Shown here one piece after another: positions 1 to 11,129 of a stretch of 64,000 bases of DNA. The DNA comes from Ignelater luminosus (taxonomy: Eukaryota > Arthropoda > Insecta > Coleoptera > Elateridae): the NCBI GenBank assembly GCA_011009095.1, contig VTPC01089559.1:457531-521530 (forward strand), written 5' to 3'. The position numbers were made by a program, and so were the translations under genes. Numbering within the stretch: the first letter of the stretch is position 1; every line of letters starts with the position of its first letter. The notes under the pieces were generated by a model, which saw only the letters and a list, made by a program, of their open reading frames with translations, was not told the DNA's origin and did no database searches.

Positions 1-2084
1 AAATAAGAAAATATACTTTTTGGTATATAGTTTATATCATTATTACTTAAATCCAACTCATTTAGCAGCTTGAAAGATTTAAAATCGCTTTGCTTCAAAC
101 TTTTAATTTTATTATTATTCAAGTTCATTGTTGTTAATTTGTATATATACGATGCATTTAAGCTTGGGAAGTTATTTGCATTAAATTGCTTTAAACTATT
201 ATTACTGAGAGATAATACCTTAAGATCATACAATCCTTCAAATGCCCCAGAATCAATATCCTTGATAACATTGTCATCTAAAAATAGGTAATGCAGATTT
301 TTCATATTTTTAAATGTTCCAGACTCTAAATGTTCCAGGTTATTTCCCCATAAGTGTAACACAGTGACTTCTGTAAGCCCATTCAAAATATCAGAAGATA
401 TAAATTGAATATTATTTTCTGCTAAATTCAACACTTCAAGTTTAGATAGATCTTCAAAACATCCAACATTTAAAATCTTAATGTTGTTTTCAACTAAATT
501 CAAACATCTTAAAGATGTCATACCTTTAAATGTTCCAGATTTCAGTTTTTGTAAGGAATTTTTGTTTAAATTTAAATAAGTTAAAGAAGTAAGATTTGCA
601 AATACTCCTGCCAATAATTCTTGAATTTGATTCTGTTCCAAAGATAAAGTTAGCAGTTTATTAAGTTTGGAAAAATATTTATTTTCTAAACTGCTTATAT
701 TATTTATATCCAAATAAAGATTTTTGAGTGATGGTAAATTTTCAAAAACTGACTCTTCCATGTCTACAATATCGTTTTCTCTTAAATACAAAGTTTCTAA
801 CTGTATCAATCCTTGAAACATGTCATTATTTAAAACACCTAAATTATTCTTCTGCAAATCTAAATATTGAAGATTATTCAGATTTTCAAAGCTTCCATAT
901 TCTATATATTCAATACTATTATTGAACAGGTTCAACCTTAGAAGTTGATGTGGTTTGGTAAAAATTCTCCTAAATTGTGGTAATTTATTGCCACTTAAAA
1001 CCAAGTTGCCTAACTTTGGCATTTCTTCAAAAATTCCAGCAGGAAGACTTTCTAAGTGATTATTGGCAAGATATAATTCTGACAAATTAAATAAACCTCT
1101 GAAAGAGTTTTCTTCCATTTCTTCAATTGCATTATCAGCTAAGTTCAGCGTTTCAAGATTAGATAAATCTTCAAATGCACCGAATTTCAAACCTTTCAAC
1201 TTGTTGTTTGCTAAATTTAAATGCTTTAATTCATTTAAACCCTCAAAATCTGTTTCATCAATATCTGCAATTCTATTATCATTTATAATCAATTTTTCCA
1301 ATTTCTTTGTATTATTAAATATATCATTAGGTAAACTGTAGATACGATTTCCCCTTAATGATAACTCATTCAAACTGGAAAGATTTTGAAAAATTTCATC
1401 ATCTAAATCTAAGATTCTATTGAAACCTAAACGCAAAATCTTCAAATTCTCCAAATGGCCAAATGTCGAAGAAGAGAGGTAATCAAGGTTGTTATTTGAC
1501 AAATCTAATAGCAGTAATTTCTGAAGTGTTTGGATATCCTCCTGACTAATTGTTTCTAATTGATTTTTATTAAGACTAAGTTCTGTTAATTCATTCAGTT
1601 CATTGAATATTCCATATGGTAATCTTTTCCAACCAGTTTGTTCAAATTTCAACATTTGTAATTTTTGCATTCCTGAAAAAGTTTTATTCTCCCAATTCCA
1701 AACTTCATTTTCAATTAGATTTAATTTTTCAAGTGATAATAACTCTTGAAATGAGCCAGAAACAATTCTGTTAATACTGTTGCGTACCATTGATAGCTCG
1801 GTAATATTAGATATAATGCTGCAGGTTTTTAAAGAAAATTCATCAAAAGTACATTGTTCTATAACTAATCCTTTTATGTCTTCAGAAAGTGCTCCAGCTT
1901 GTCTTATGGTTTGGGCGATTTCTGAATTGAGTTGTGCTATGGACTTGATGCCTGTACATATTATGTCTTTCCAACCTTCAAACCAACATCGTTTATTGGC
2001 TAGATTTTGGTGTAGAAAATTTGCTTGCGATTCATTCAGGTGGATTAAGTACAATAGCAGGAATATTTGGTGCTTGATCAACAT
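1..2084 (-). CDS. Leucine-rich repeat protein, 5' part, continues beyond the left edge
   Basis: One open minus-strand frame runs from the ATG at 2084 to the window edge without a stop, giving about 694 residues; the C-terminus is outside. Residues 1-21 (MLIKHQIFLLLYLIHLNESQA) look like a signal peptide. A short Cys-containing N-terminal cap follows, with Trp and Cys in KRCWFEGWKDIICTG. From about residue 93 there are roughly 25 consecutive 24-residue repeats of the form LxxLxLxxNxIxxIxxxxFxxL, for example NLETLNLADNAIEEM and KLLLLDLSNNNLDYL. This is the typical extracellular LRR pattern of insect surface or secreted proteins (chaoptin-like or Toll-ectodomain-like). No transmembrane or TIR part is visible. 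The start lies 6 bases inside an apparent exon: the minus strand reads tattttcttttctag|G just upstream (acceptor at 2091-2092), so a 5' UTR exon probably lies further right. Subfamily and ligand cannot be told. The LRR assignment is certain; the exact gene is not recognised. Confidence 0.9.
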   Translation of the reverse strand, partial: MLIKHQIFLLLYLIHLNESQANFLHQNLANKRCWFEGWKDIICTGIKSIAQLNSEIAQTIRQAGALSEDIKGLVIEQCTFDEFSLKTCSIISNITELSMVRNSINRIVSGSFQELLSLEKLNLIENEVWNWENKTFSGMQKLQMLKFEQTGWKRLPYGIFNELNELTELSLNKNQLETISQEDIQTLQKLLLLDLSNNNLDYLSSSTFGHLENLKILRLGFNRILDLDDEIFQNLSSLNELSLRGNRIYSLPNDIFNNTKKLEKLIINDNRIADIDETDFEGLNELKHLNLANNKLKGLKFGAFEDLSNLETLNLADNAIEEMEENSFRGLFNLSELYLANNHLESLPAGIFEEMPKLGNLVLSGNKLPQFRRIFTKPHQLLRLNLFNNSIEYIEYGSFENLNNLQYLDLQKNNLGVLNNDMFQGLIQLETLYLRENDIVDMEESVFENLPSLKNLYLDINNISSLENKYFSKLNKLLTLSLEQNQIQELLAGVFANLTSLTYLNLNKNSLQKLKSGTFKGMTSLRCLNLVENNIKILNVGCFEDLSKLEVLNLAENNIQFISSDILNGLTEVTVLHLWGNNLEHLESGTFKNMKNLHYLFLDDNVIKDIDSGAFEGLYDLKVLSLSNNSLKQFNANNFPSLNASYIYKLTTMNLNNNKIKSLKQSDFKSFKLLNELDLSNNDINYIPKSIFSY

Positions 2085-2092
2085 GGTAACCT

Positions 2093-2980
2093 AGAAAAGA
2101 AAATACGCATTAAGTATAATAGTAGAATTGTACGTTTAGAAACAAAAATTAGATTTGTTTCAGTTAAGGTACGTTTTTAAGCTTGTTCTGACAATAGAAA
2201 AGAAAATTTTGAATTGCATGCTTAAAATCTCTAAAACTGCTTTTTGTAAAAAAAAATTGTCACATTCTCAGCTAAACTAAGATCATCAATTTCGAAGTTT
2301 ATAAATTAAAGGGTTGAAGGTGGTTGTAGATTTATCTTGTGTCACCTTTCTGCTTATAACTACCTAGTACCCATAACAATACAAAGTACAAACTAATGAT
2401 AATAAAATAATTATTTTAAATAAACAGCTTGATTTATTTCAAATAACACAAGTAAAATAGAATTGCATAGATATACTATTTTAATAACAAAATAGTCTCT
2501 AGTTGGCAACAAGAAATGTTATCCTATTTATAAATAGGTCAAAAAAACTTTTTCTGCTTTTTTGTACTAGACTATAGCGACTTTTAAAGAAATTTATGAG
2601 ATCATAAAAAAACAGCTAATGAGCCAAAAATGTGAATTCGTTTACAATTATTGCAAACAATTATAAAATGACAAAAGAATCTTAAGAAGATAATATGTAA
2701 CGAGAAAACTATGATACAAGTTCATGAGTTCATATTCATATGATTTAGTAAACAAGAATTGTAAATAAATTATTCTTGGCGAATTTTTATTTCTTAACTA
2801 ATTAAATTTTGCCAAAACCAAAGTCAATCAAAACAAAGCTTTTGCTTGAGCAAGTCTTATTGCAAGATTACTCCTAAAATATGGTATTATTAGATGAGCA
2901 GCAATACTTCTAACAAATTTCTGATTGGTAACCACAAGCAAGCTTTCTTAGCTTTAAAGTGACTGACTGACTCCTTTGGG
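2093..2980. other. AT-rich non-coding stretch, probable 5' intron of the LRR gene
   Basis: No convincing ORF or repeat. It directly follows (in genomic sense) the splice acceptor of the LRR exon, so it is probably intronic or 5' flanking sequence of that gene. Confidence 0.4.
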
Positions 2981-2984
2981 CACT

Positions 2985-3830
2985 TTCGACTACCTTTTGC
3001 AACGTTCTTCCCAATCTCAGCTGGCAGAATAAGCCTTGTAATTATAGTTTCTTAACAAACATTCTTTGGAAAGATCACATTTTACAGCTCCGTTTCATGA
3101 CTAGTTTTGCTATTGTAAACTTTTCCAAAAGACAAGTTAAACATTGATATATAGAAAAGTTAAAATTGTATTTAGAATATTTATTCTTTGTACAAATAAA
3201 TCCTTCAAAGAGTTAAAAGTCGTGAATGTTTATGAGAGTAATAATGATTTCCAAGTAGAATGTTTGTATTGAGCGTATGATATGTACAATAGAAATTTTT
3301 TTCTAACGCTTTTTCCAATCACCGTGGCCCACATAAGCCTTGTAATTACCGATTTCTCGGAGAACATTTTCTGGAAACTTTAGCTTCGTTCCATGACTAG
3401 TTCAAACACGTATTGCTGTTACAGAACACCTTTCCAAACGGAATTTTAATTAAGAATGTTCAGTTAAACAGTGACAAATAGCACAGTTAGCGTTAGATCA
3501 GAATCATATGAATTGGTATCAGTACGTTTAGAAGTCTGCTGCGTCTATAAACAAGTTCAGATTTTGGAATTATGAAAAGCATTTCTTTGTGTTTTTCTTT
3601 TACTAATTTTAATATCTCAGACTGATTTCGGCTAGGTGACAGATCTGATATATTAAAATTAATGAGCAAACATAAGAAAACACTTCTTACAATTTTACTT
3701 TGTGTAAAAATGGATATACAATCCCAAGTTCAGATTTTGTCTGGCTCGATGTGACGAATGTTGACGAGAGTAATCAGGACGTCCAAGTAGCATATTTGTA
3801 TTGAGCGTACGATTTTGCACAGTTAGAAGT
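2985..3830. repeat. Diverged tandem duplication
   Basis: Two diverged copies lie head to tail. Words shared in the same order include a 14-base match, aagccttgtaatta (about 3033 and 3340), then catgactagtt (about 3097 and 3391), and tttgtattgagcgta (about 3264 and 3794). The second copy is longer, with about 220 extra bases between the matching blocks. No coding potential is seen. It lies in the putative 5' intron or flank of the LRR gene. Confidence 0.55.
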
Positions 3831-3861
3831 TATAAATAGGATTATAGAAATATTAGTTATA

Positions 3862-4045
3862 ATTAAGGCCGTAGCTAGAGGTGGGATGGGGGTTCAACAA
3901 CCCTCCCGAAATTGTAACTGTTGTTTTAATAATTGTATTTTGTTACAAATTGTTTTTTTTATTGAGTTTAGAAGGACTCCCATGGGGGCTCGTGAAAACC
4001 CCTCTCCGAAATTCAATCCTTGCTATGGCCTTGCTTATAACAGTT
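3862..4045. repeat. MITE-like repeat with weak inverted ends
   Basis: The block begins with aaggccgtagctagagg and ends with sequence whose reverse complement reads aaggccatagcaagg, so the ends are imperfect inverted copies. It also contains two G/C-run blocks (gggatgggggttcaac and catgggggctcgtg). The coding-like frame across it shows no family feature. Probably a short non-autonomous element; the family was not identified. Confidence 0.35.
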
Positions 4046-4139
4046 AAGTTAGTCAAGAAACATAATGTTAAGAGACAGGATTATTTTCCAACCTCATCTT
4101 TTGTTTAATACAATTCTTCAGATTCTTGTTCTTTGAAAC

Positions 4140-4340
4140 ATAATTTGCAGACATGGTTTATTGTGTACTCGCAAAGAGCATGCGCAGTCTCGTTCAGGCG
4201 ACAGACATAACGCGTGCAGCTGCTATGCTGCTTCCTTTTCTATCGCACTGGATAGTACGCATAGACTCTCTTTCTCGCACATCTTCACACGCATAAATTT
4301 TTCAACTTTAAACCCTGGCAACCGGGATTCTTGAACGGTT
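4140..4340. promoter_or_regulatory. CpG-rich promoter-like patch
   Basis: About 200 bp clearly richer in CG dinucleotides than the AT-rich surroundings, including gcatgcgcag (similar to the palindromic TGCGCATGCGCA element), acgcgtgcagctgc and cgcactgg. It lies about 2 kb upstream of the LRR gene's coding exon, which has a splice acceptor just before its ATG, so this could be that gene's first exon and promoter. This is inference from base composition and position only; a GC-richer transposon fragment would look the same. Confidence 0.3.
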
Positions 4341-5297
4341 TTTTGCAGGCAACCTTATATCATCGTATTCGCAATAAAATTATCTTTATTTTGATATAAA
4401 ATTTATTACTTAAGTAGATCAGTGATTTTTTTGATTTTTTGATTCACCCAATAGTTCTGAAGAGAAAAAGGTAGGCAGCCTAACGTTGGCATATTCTACA
4501 GGATTCATACTTTCGATTGGCATTTAATTTTTTGCTCAAGCAAGTCGGTGAAGTAATGAAAAAAAATTAATTAGTGAATTTTTAATTAAACATAGCCTTG
4601 AACATATTTCTTTAGGCAACCCATCACCGACACTTTTTTTAACATATTTTATTTCATAAAAAATACTTTTCCTCGCTCAAGCAGATCGGTGAAGGTCGTT
4701 TCAAATACGTATCTTAGACTATAACAACTGTTTCTATACAGTTGAACCTCAATTAAAATTTGAGCTCAGTTATACAACCCGTTTACCCCATTATTCATAT
4801 TTTAAATCAGTAAAACTAGTCAAAACAAGGGGATCAACATTTTTTGTAAGAAAACTTTGCAAAAATAGTATAAAGATTTAAGCAGACGGTTTTATGATTC
4901 AAAAGTCGAATTTACCCATTTCTTTCTTCCATAAAGAAAATTAACTTACTGCATCCTTGAATATTTTATTTATATTCTTAATAATGATACTTCCTTTAGA
5001 AAATTAGTAAGTATTTAGATTTAATTGGTTTAGGAAGTATCTACAAAAATTCAATTGTTTAGGATGTTCGGCTTCTTTTAAATCTTGTGTGAGCATAACG
5101 CTATAAAGATGGAATGTATTTCTCTAATTGTTCTACTCTCCCTATTATTCTCTGTAGATTAATCTTTGCTAATATTAGGATCTTTATTTAATGCTTCCTG
5201 TAATGTCTTGCTATTTAATGTAAGAAATAAAATTTTTGTAAAAATAAAATGTTTATTTGAAAGGTTTACAATATATGAATGACTGTTATTATAAATA
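4341..5297. other. AT-rich intergenic sequence
   Basis: No gene or clear repeat seen. It contains scattered ctcgctcaagcaagtcggtgaag-like words at about 4534 and 4674, possibly a very decayed repeat. Confidence 0.4.
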
Positions 5298-5460
5298 AAC
5301 ATCTGGGAATGAAAGCAAAGGATAACCACAACGAACTCCGTTTTGTTACTGAATTCAAGCAATAGTTTAAAAAAAATTTCATATTTTAACGGCCATTTTG
5401 ACCATGTTCCCGAAGAGACAGACTTCGCAAATTCAGTAACGACTACTATCAGAGTTCGTT
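5298..5460 (-). repeat. Dispersed repeat family A, copy 1 (short)
   Basis: On the minus strand this matches three other blocks in the window (43702-43936, 50898-51236, 55648-55985). It has the shared end catctgggaatg, the block accacaacgaactcc, the core gaccatgttcccgaaga and the end containing cttcgcaaattcagtaacga. This copy is the shortest, with one core module. The ends carry a 10-base inverted word (aacgaactcc and ggagttcgtt type). Confidence 0.7.
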
Positions 5461-7960
5461 GAAAACTGGTGGGTATCATAACTATCACAATAAATAAAAT
5501 ACTGCTTAACAACCTTGTACATACAGGATGTTTTAAAAAAACCTTTAAATATTTAAGAGGCATATAGCACAACCAAAAACAAGTAAAAAAGTTTTAATGA
5601 ACATATGTTGGCAAATCAGATATTTCTAGTACCTTTTGAAATATGTATGTTGGGTTGCATTTGAAGGTTTTAAGGGACGCGTTTTACGTGAATCACTTTG
5701 TATTAGTGTTTCTGTATTTTAGTATGATAATGGTTTACAGTAGTAACGCGTGTTCTAATATGTCACGAGACAGATCTGCTACAAATCTCCATCCAATCTC
5801 AATCAAAGCAAAACAGTAAGGTAAACCAGTTTTTGTCACAACTATTGTTATTTACACTCCTGTGCTTTTTATACTGTAGGTCACAATATGAAAGTCGTCT
5901 CAGATTTCGGCAATTCATAAATATTAAAGCCAGATGATCTTATTACAACTTCTCTATATCAACATAGTCACCACAGTAATGCAATTGCCTTGTCTACCTT
6001 TTCATCATCGACATGAAGAATTTACTTAATTATTTATTTATTTAATCCTTTATTATTTTATTCTTTCAATACAAACATAATAATAAATACAGAATTGCTA
6101 ACATTGTTGTTAGATTCGATTAGGTTGAAGAAGACTTTGCTTAAGCGATTTTTAGTGCAAGGAGTCGTTGACAAAATAAACTTAATGTGAATTTGGAAAA
6201 AGATAATTTACAGGTATTTATTATTAAATACGTAAAATAAACAAAATAGCATCTTCAGTCTTTCATGTAATGAAGCTTAATGTCGATGTCGCACAGTATT
6301 ACTAAAAGGAAAAATATTTCAAATTGTGAATAAGTTCTAATTACTAAAATCGAATACCTATGTCGAAAAGAAAAACTCCAAAACATGCATTCTTTATTTT
6401 ATGCATTTTATTTAATAATTCTTGAAAGGCTTCACAATAATATTTACGTAAATTCATCTACAACTGCAATTACATTGCAACAATCAGAAAAAATTTTTTT
6501 TTTGCTTTAACTAACCTTGGCTACCAGAAGACCGATAGTGTATTATTATTAATCAATCCCTTCTATATATTTATTTATTTCACTATCACACTAAAAAATT
6601 CTATAACTCAACTCTTATGTTTTTGTTTTACTTCAAACAACTGAAAAAACTGTTACATACTGCGAATATTTGTAACCTTTTTTTCTGTATGTTAAATTAA
6701 TAAAATACTCAAGGTTTGTCGTTACGGGCTTTTGGGTTCAATTAAATCACTATAGCATACAGCCATTAACATGTGTTTGAAGTCTTTACTGCTGCTGATT
6801 TTACAGAATAAAAGTGATATCATCGGGATGTTTAATTATTTGCATTATTATGTTTTTTGATGCACGAATAACAATAATAAAATAAAGCGCCACATTTCTT
6901 GACACTTTTCCCACCGGATGAACATTACAATATTAATCATGAGGCCGAATGAATTTAAGTCGCAACAATGCTTTAACATATATAAATCATAATTTTTTTT
7001 TTATTTTAAAAACTTTCATACACTAACTAAAATATTTCTTATAACTTTTTGTTAATATTATATTTTAATATTTTCTTTTTTAGTCTTTTACTTACGTTAT
7101 TATTATTAATAACTTAAGATTCCCGTTGATAATCAATTAATCATAAAATTGTGATTGTTTTCTTGTTAGCAAAGACGTTCTCAGGAGTCATTGCTATTCA
7201 ACGTTACCAAGTCACATCTATTTTCTACTTGGTTCTCCCAATCTAAATAACTTGTCGTTCTTATTGAGAATTTAAACCGATGTTGACTGCAAAAGCTTTC
7301 CATTGTAATGATCACATGCCGGTGAATATTAAAAGATAAACGTTCAGCCCCAACGCAGAACGTCAAAGATCTTTTATATTTCTTACCAATTTTGGGAAAG
7401 ATAAGGAAGTTATCAAACATGCATATTGTAGGTGTAAGCAAACATGAAAACTGTGCAACAATCTACTACTCATTTTTATAGTAACTGACGTAATTTTATG
7501 CTATTTTGCTTGAATTTTTGAAACATTAGTAAAGAAATTGTAATTTTTGTATGATTGTGCAAAAAACGCATCTTTATACATTTACCTTCTATAGACAGTT
7601 CAATTTACAATAGTCAATTAAAAATGCCTACGTTCATCTGTTTTGCATCCGTAATAAGCGCCGAAACAATTGAAATACGTTAATTTACTTAGCTAACGCG
7701 ATTTAAATTCTTAACTAAAATGAGACGTTTTGTGCTATAACTTTCGATTAAGTAGGCCGATTTGGATTTTGTTTTCAATAAAAGATAGCTGTTGTTATTC
7801 CCTTTCCAAGGACGTATCGCAAGTGGTGAAGTGCCAATTAAGCGAACACCGCGACATCTACGAATAAGTTGATTATGTATTCTAACGTCCCCCTCCATAA
7901 ATAGATTTTTGCTTATTTTGATATCTTCATTTGTTTAGGAGATATTAAGGGTGGGTCGTT
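5461..7960. other. AT-rich intergenic sequence, no gene seen
   Basis: Only short frames, none with a recognisable domain. An 86-codon minus frame at 7181-7441 and a 69-codon one at 7689-7898 were inspected and show no family hallmark. A block at about 7915-7985 shares words with 11040-11125 (see the repeat entry there). Confidence 0.4.
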
Positions 7961-7969
7961 TTAAAATGA

Positions 7970-8810
7970 ACAAACTGTATATAACAACTTTGGGATGAGG
8001 TGGTTGTTATTGCTGCATTGCAAACTTTTCCATCTATCATTGTAAGTAACTAATGATGTAATGAAATTTCACTTCAATCACTTTTCAATTTATGGGAACA
8101 GTAGAAACCTGAAATGAATTTATTTGAGTTTTGATGTTTGCAATTTCATTTTCAATAATTTCGGTGCTCTCATGAATAAATCCTAACCGTATAGGCCTGC
8201 AATATCTAGTAGATGTAGGTGTATGGTTTTGGCAAAAAAACTACTATTGTCGGAGTCAGTATTTTCGCTGATAATTTGTAATGGGACACATGATATGAAA
8301 AAGATGTTTTCATTAGAATTGGCGGGATCTTCAAATCGCTGCTTGTATTTACATACTGTGTCCACTACTACTGTCACAACCCCATTTTGATATTAGCCAC
8401 AGATTTTCTAACTCTTCATCTTTTAAATATTGTATAACCTCAGATACAACTTGAATGAGACGTTCGGCTATATGATCTAATATTAATTGCAATTTTACTT
8501 CAGCTTACTATCAGTAGATTTGGGTAACAACGTTCTTTTGCTATTTTTACATGATTATATGGTGAATATAAGTTGCAATTATTTTCTTTGGTTTGATCTC
8601 TTAGAAACTGGTATTGTCTTGATGTTAAACTGGCTGCGACTATAGTTGCAACTGCTTGATCAGGTGTTAAAGGAATTGTATCACTGCCTATTTCTCTGTA
8701 GCCTTTTCTGTGCTTTGCTGCTCTAGTTGAGATGGTATCAGCAATATCTTTCATAAAGTGGGCACTGTCTAGCTGTCCTTCAGACTGCAAATTCATTTGT
8801 CGAACTCATT
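7970..8810 (-). mobile_element. Transib-type transposase relic (RAG1-like DDE family), decayed
   Basis: Read on the minus strand, several frames carry, in order, blocks typical of Transib/RAG1-like transposases. LTPDQAVATIVAASLTSRQY and LYSPYNHVKIAKERCYP lie at about 8500-8680. LILDHIAERLIQVV is near 8450. KWGCD, followed by SSSGHS, lies near 8370 and holds the position of the first catalytic Asp. CVPLQII is near 8280, RPIRLGFIHES near 8180, and MIDGKVCNA at 8014-8040 holds the second catalytic Asp. A TTSSQSCY stretch follows, where the family has its Cys-rich block, and the similarity then stops. The blocks fall in different frames and one frame has a stop soon after GHS, so this copy is dead. 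Terminal repeats were not identified, and the third catalytic residue (Glu) region is missing. Family assignment rests on my memory of conserved words, not on a search. Confidence 0.65.
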
Positions 8811-9310
8811 TGTGAACGTACAGTAAGATCATTATTGCTTGTTTAAAAAAATTGTTTTCCGCAGATGATGTTATCTATATTTGATTCCATTTACTGTCAT
8901 TTACTTATAGGATGAAGTTGGCCACTAAGAAATTCTTTTTGTAATAAAATCTATGCCACCCGGAAAACACTTCTGCTAAAGTGGTTGCCTACTGTTTGAA
9001 ACAAATAATTTTTAAAGAATGAGTTATGACAAACATAAACGCGCCGATCGTCATCCCTCAACACTCGTCTTTTCTCGGTTTTGTCGCCAACTTCATATTA
9101 AAATAAAGGTTTGATAAGAACTGTGGAAAGTAATATCGTCTGGACAAGCAATAACGATCTTACTGTAGTTCAGCTGTTCGTTTTCGTCAGTCAATTCAAT
9201 TCGTAGAATCTTTTACTATCCCTCTTACTTTTCAAAGCGAAATTCACTTTGACCATATTTTAAGAAGTTTGTCGCACCGTGCGGCGGCGGGAAATTAACT
9301 TCGACTTGCT
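8811..9310. other. Intergenic, nothing recognised
   Basis: No ORF or repeat supported. The last 100 bp are slightly CG-richer (gtgcggcggcgggaaatt) and lead into the TATA-like element at 9332. Confidence 0.35.
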
Positions 9311-9319
9311 TGCTTCCTT

Positions 9320-9512
9320 GCGTGACAAACATATATAAGGGTGTTCTGGATCTTGGGGTATTAATTTTAACATTAAACAGTGTCGTTTGGCAAAAAATTA
9401 CCTTAGTAAAAGTTTTAATATAATGGAGATATTGACATCTGAAAATGTAAAAAGGACTCGATCCGGCTCTGTTGTGAAAGTTTCACTTTCTGACGAAAAA
9501 GTGAAAATTATT
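9320..9512 (+). promoter_or_regulatory. TATA-box-like element followed by a 30-codon ORF
   Basis: A good TATA motif (atatataagg, 9331-9340) lies in a slightly GC-richer patch. About 40 bases on is cattaaacagtgtcg, a possible initiator. A short frame opens with ATG at 9423 and runs about 30 codons (MEILTSENVKRTRSG...KVKII) to a TAA; the same frame stays open for another 21 codons after it. This looks like the promoter and start of a gene or transposon whose body is lost or broken. No family recognised. Confidence 0.25.
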
Positions 9513-9678
9513 TAAAAGGGGCAGCTCATTGCGGAAGGTTTACCTGCTTATTACAGTCCGAGGGAGATGTCTCACTAATTATGCTAAGCAAGTATATCCG
9601 CATGTTTCTGACCATTTAATTTATATCGTAAATGATTTTTTAATTAACATTTGTAAATACAACTTATGAATGGGAAGA

Positions 9679-9941
9679 TACAGCTCGAGCAACCTCAGAA
9701 AAGCCCTGAGTGGGCGTGTACGGGGGAGCTACACGTTGACCAAGTACACTCGCATCTAAAAATCTTTCGGTGGAAAATTTAAATAAAACTAAACACCGCC
9801 AATAGCATGTAGTAGACTTAAGATAACTTTTTGTCAGTTAATGTACTCGAGTAGAACTACGTTTCTGATTGGTCGTCGTTGTTTGTTATTGAAATTAGTT
9901 AACATATTTTCCGGGGCTTTTCTGAGGTTGGTTGCGCTGTA
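9679..9941. mobile_element. MITE-like element with about 28-bp inverted ends
   Basis: The left end reads tacagctcgagcaacctcag followed by aaaagccc. The reverse complement of the right end reads tacagcgcaaccaacctcag followed by aaaagccc. The ends therefore match over about 29 bases with few differences, enclosing 205 non-coding bases. The ends begin with TA, consistent with insertion at TA, but the exact target duplication is unclear. Non-autonomous; parent family unknown. Confidence 0.65.
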
Positions 9942-10490
9942 GTTTAAGGCGTGAAGACTTTGTTTATGATTATTAAATTTTATCATAAGTCGTACATTCT
10001 TTTGATAATTAATTAAGGTGTAGGTATATTTGTTTTAAGAATAAGTAACTAGAATTACTACAATTAGAATTTTACTTAAAGCTTGAAATTTTAAATAAAA
10101 TTATGTATTGTAAAGATCTGTGGTAATTAACGGTAGTAGTATTGGAGACCACTACACAAAGCGGTCATAAAATCTTTTATGCTCAGGTAGAAACTTTCTT
10201 TCATATTTCTCAAAGTTCTAAACAGATGTTTCTAGAATGCACCAGAGTAACGTTGACTATTATTGCTTGCTTTGAATCTGTCCAATTTGAACCTAGTTGA
10301 CTGTTAAGTTTAAATAAACATTTAAAATTGGGATTTATCAGTTACACAACTCGGCTGCAGAGCCTTACTCAGGAGCAACATTTAATGAAAAAAAGTGGTT
10401 TATTAAATCTTGTAAATTTCTAGTATTTTTACTTTAATATCGGCCTATTACAATACGAATAAGCACCTGTTTAAAAAAATATCCCAAGTT
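9942..10490. other. AT-rich intergenic sequence
   Basis: Nothing recognised on either strand. Confidence 0.4.
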
Positions 10491-10493
10491 TGA

Positions 10494-10635
10494 AAACACC
10501 CTGTATATACATTTCATAAATCATACTGCAAAGATACATATATAATTCTGAGCATGACTATGATGGATAGAAGGCTTACATATGTAGAAGTGATCTTCAG
10601 ATTGTATGGAATAGTAGAAAAAGGTAAGAGGTGAG
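10494..10635 (+). mobile_element. Possible 5' end of a mariner-like relic with an ACACCCTGTATA end
   Basis: acaccctgtatatac at 10496 resembles terminal words of mariner-type elements of insects. Shortly after comes a frame with ATG at 10561 reading MDRRLTYVEVIFRLYGIVEK, then GKR and a stop. This is only weakly like the N-terminal helix of mariner-type transposases (xxYxxxxxxYGxxxxN). No DDE blocks follow. Speculative. Confidence 0.2.
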
Positions 10636-11039
10636 GGGAGGGGAAATCTTGATCCGTAACGGTGTCATTGCTACATCTGCTGTACGAAGTAATTCCTAAC
10701 TTCCCGAAATTGCTATATGATGAAATTCATTGTAATTTTAGATAAGTAAAATAAAATAGGCTTTATCATTGCCTAGTAACCAATAGAGCGCAATTCGAGC
10801 ATCTATTACGATAAATTTAATAATGTACCTTTATTAAAATAAAAAAATTAATTTTTCGAAAACCAATCGGCTGATTTGATTTTTTCGAACACCACTGTAT
10901 TCTGGTATTGAAGACCTTCAATTTGATGTGCCACATGCCATATCATCAATTTTAAAATTTTGAAGTGGGGCTGGCTGTAGCTTAAGGGTAGAATCTTAAT
11001 CGAAAACTTTGTACATTGTTTAGTCTCCCCTTCCCGGTA

Positions 11040-11125
11040 TAAGAAAATGCCCTTGGAGTTATCTCGATATCTTTTTTGGTTTTCAAGATATTCAGGGTGG
11101 GAAGTTTTAAAATGATCACCCTGTA
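11040..11125. repeat. Repeat end of the CACCCTGTATA type, related block at 7915-7985
   Basis: Here gatatc...caagatattcagggtggg leads to agttttaaaatgatcaccctgtatat. At 7919-7985 gatatcttcatttg leads to gagatattaagggtgggtcg and ttttaaaatgaacaaactgtatat. The two blocks are diverged copies of the same end. Such ends recur singly across the window (for example 13547, 35090, 50571, 54866) and mark old DNA-transposon debris. Confidence 0.45.
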
Positions 11126-11129
11126 TATT

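Noticed and set aside
70-2094. Several plus-strand frames of 65-104 codons
   Set aside because: Shadows of the long minus-strand LRR coding frame.
7181-7441. 86-codon minus frame that looks moderately protein-like
   Set aside because: No motif, no splice context and no continuation on either side.
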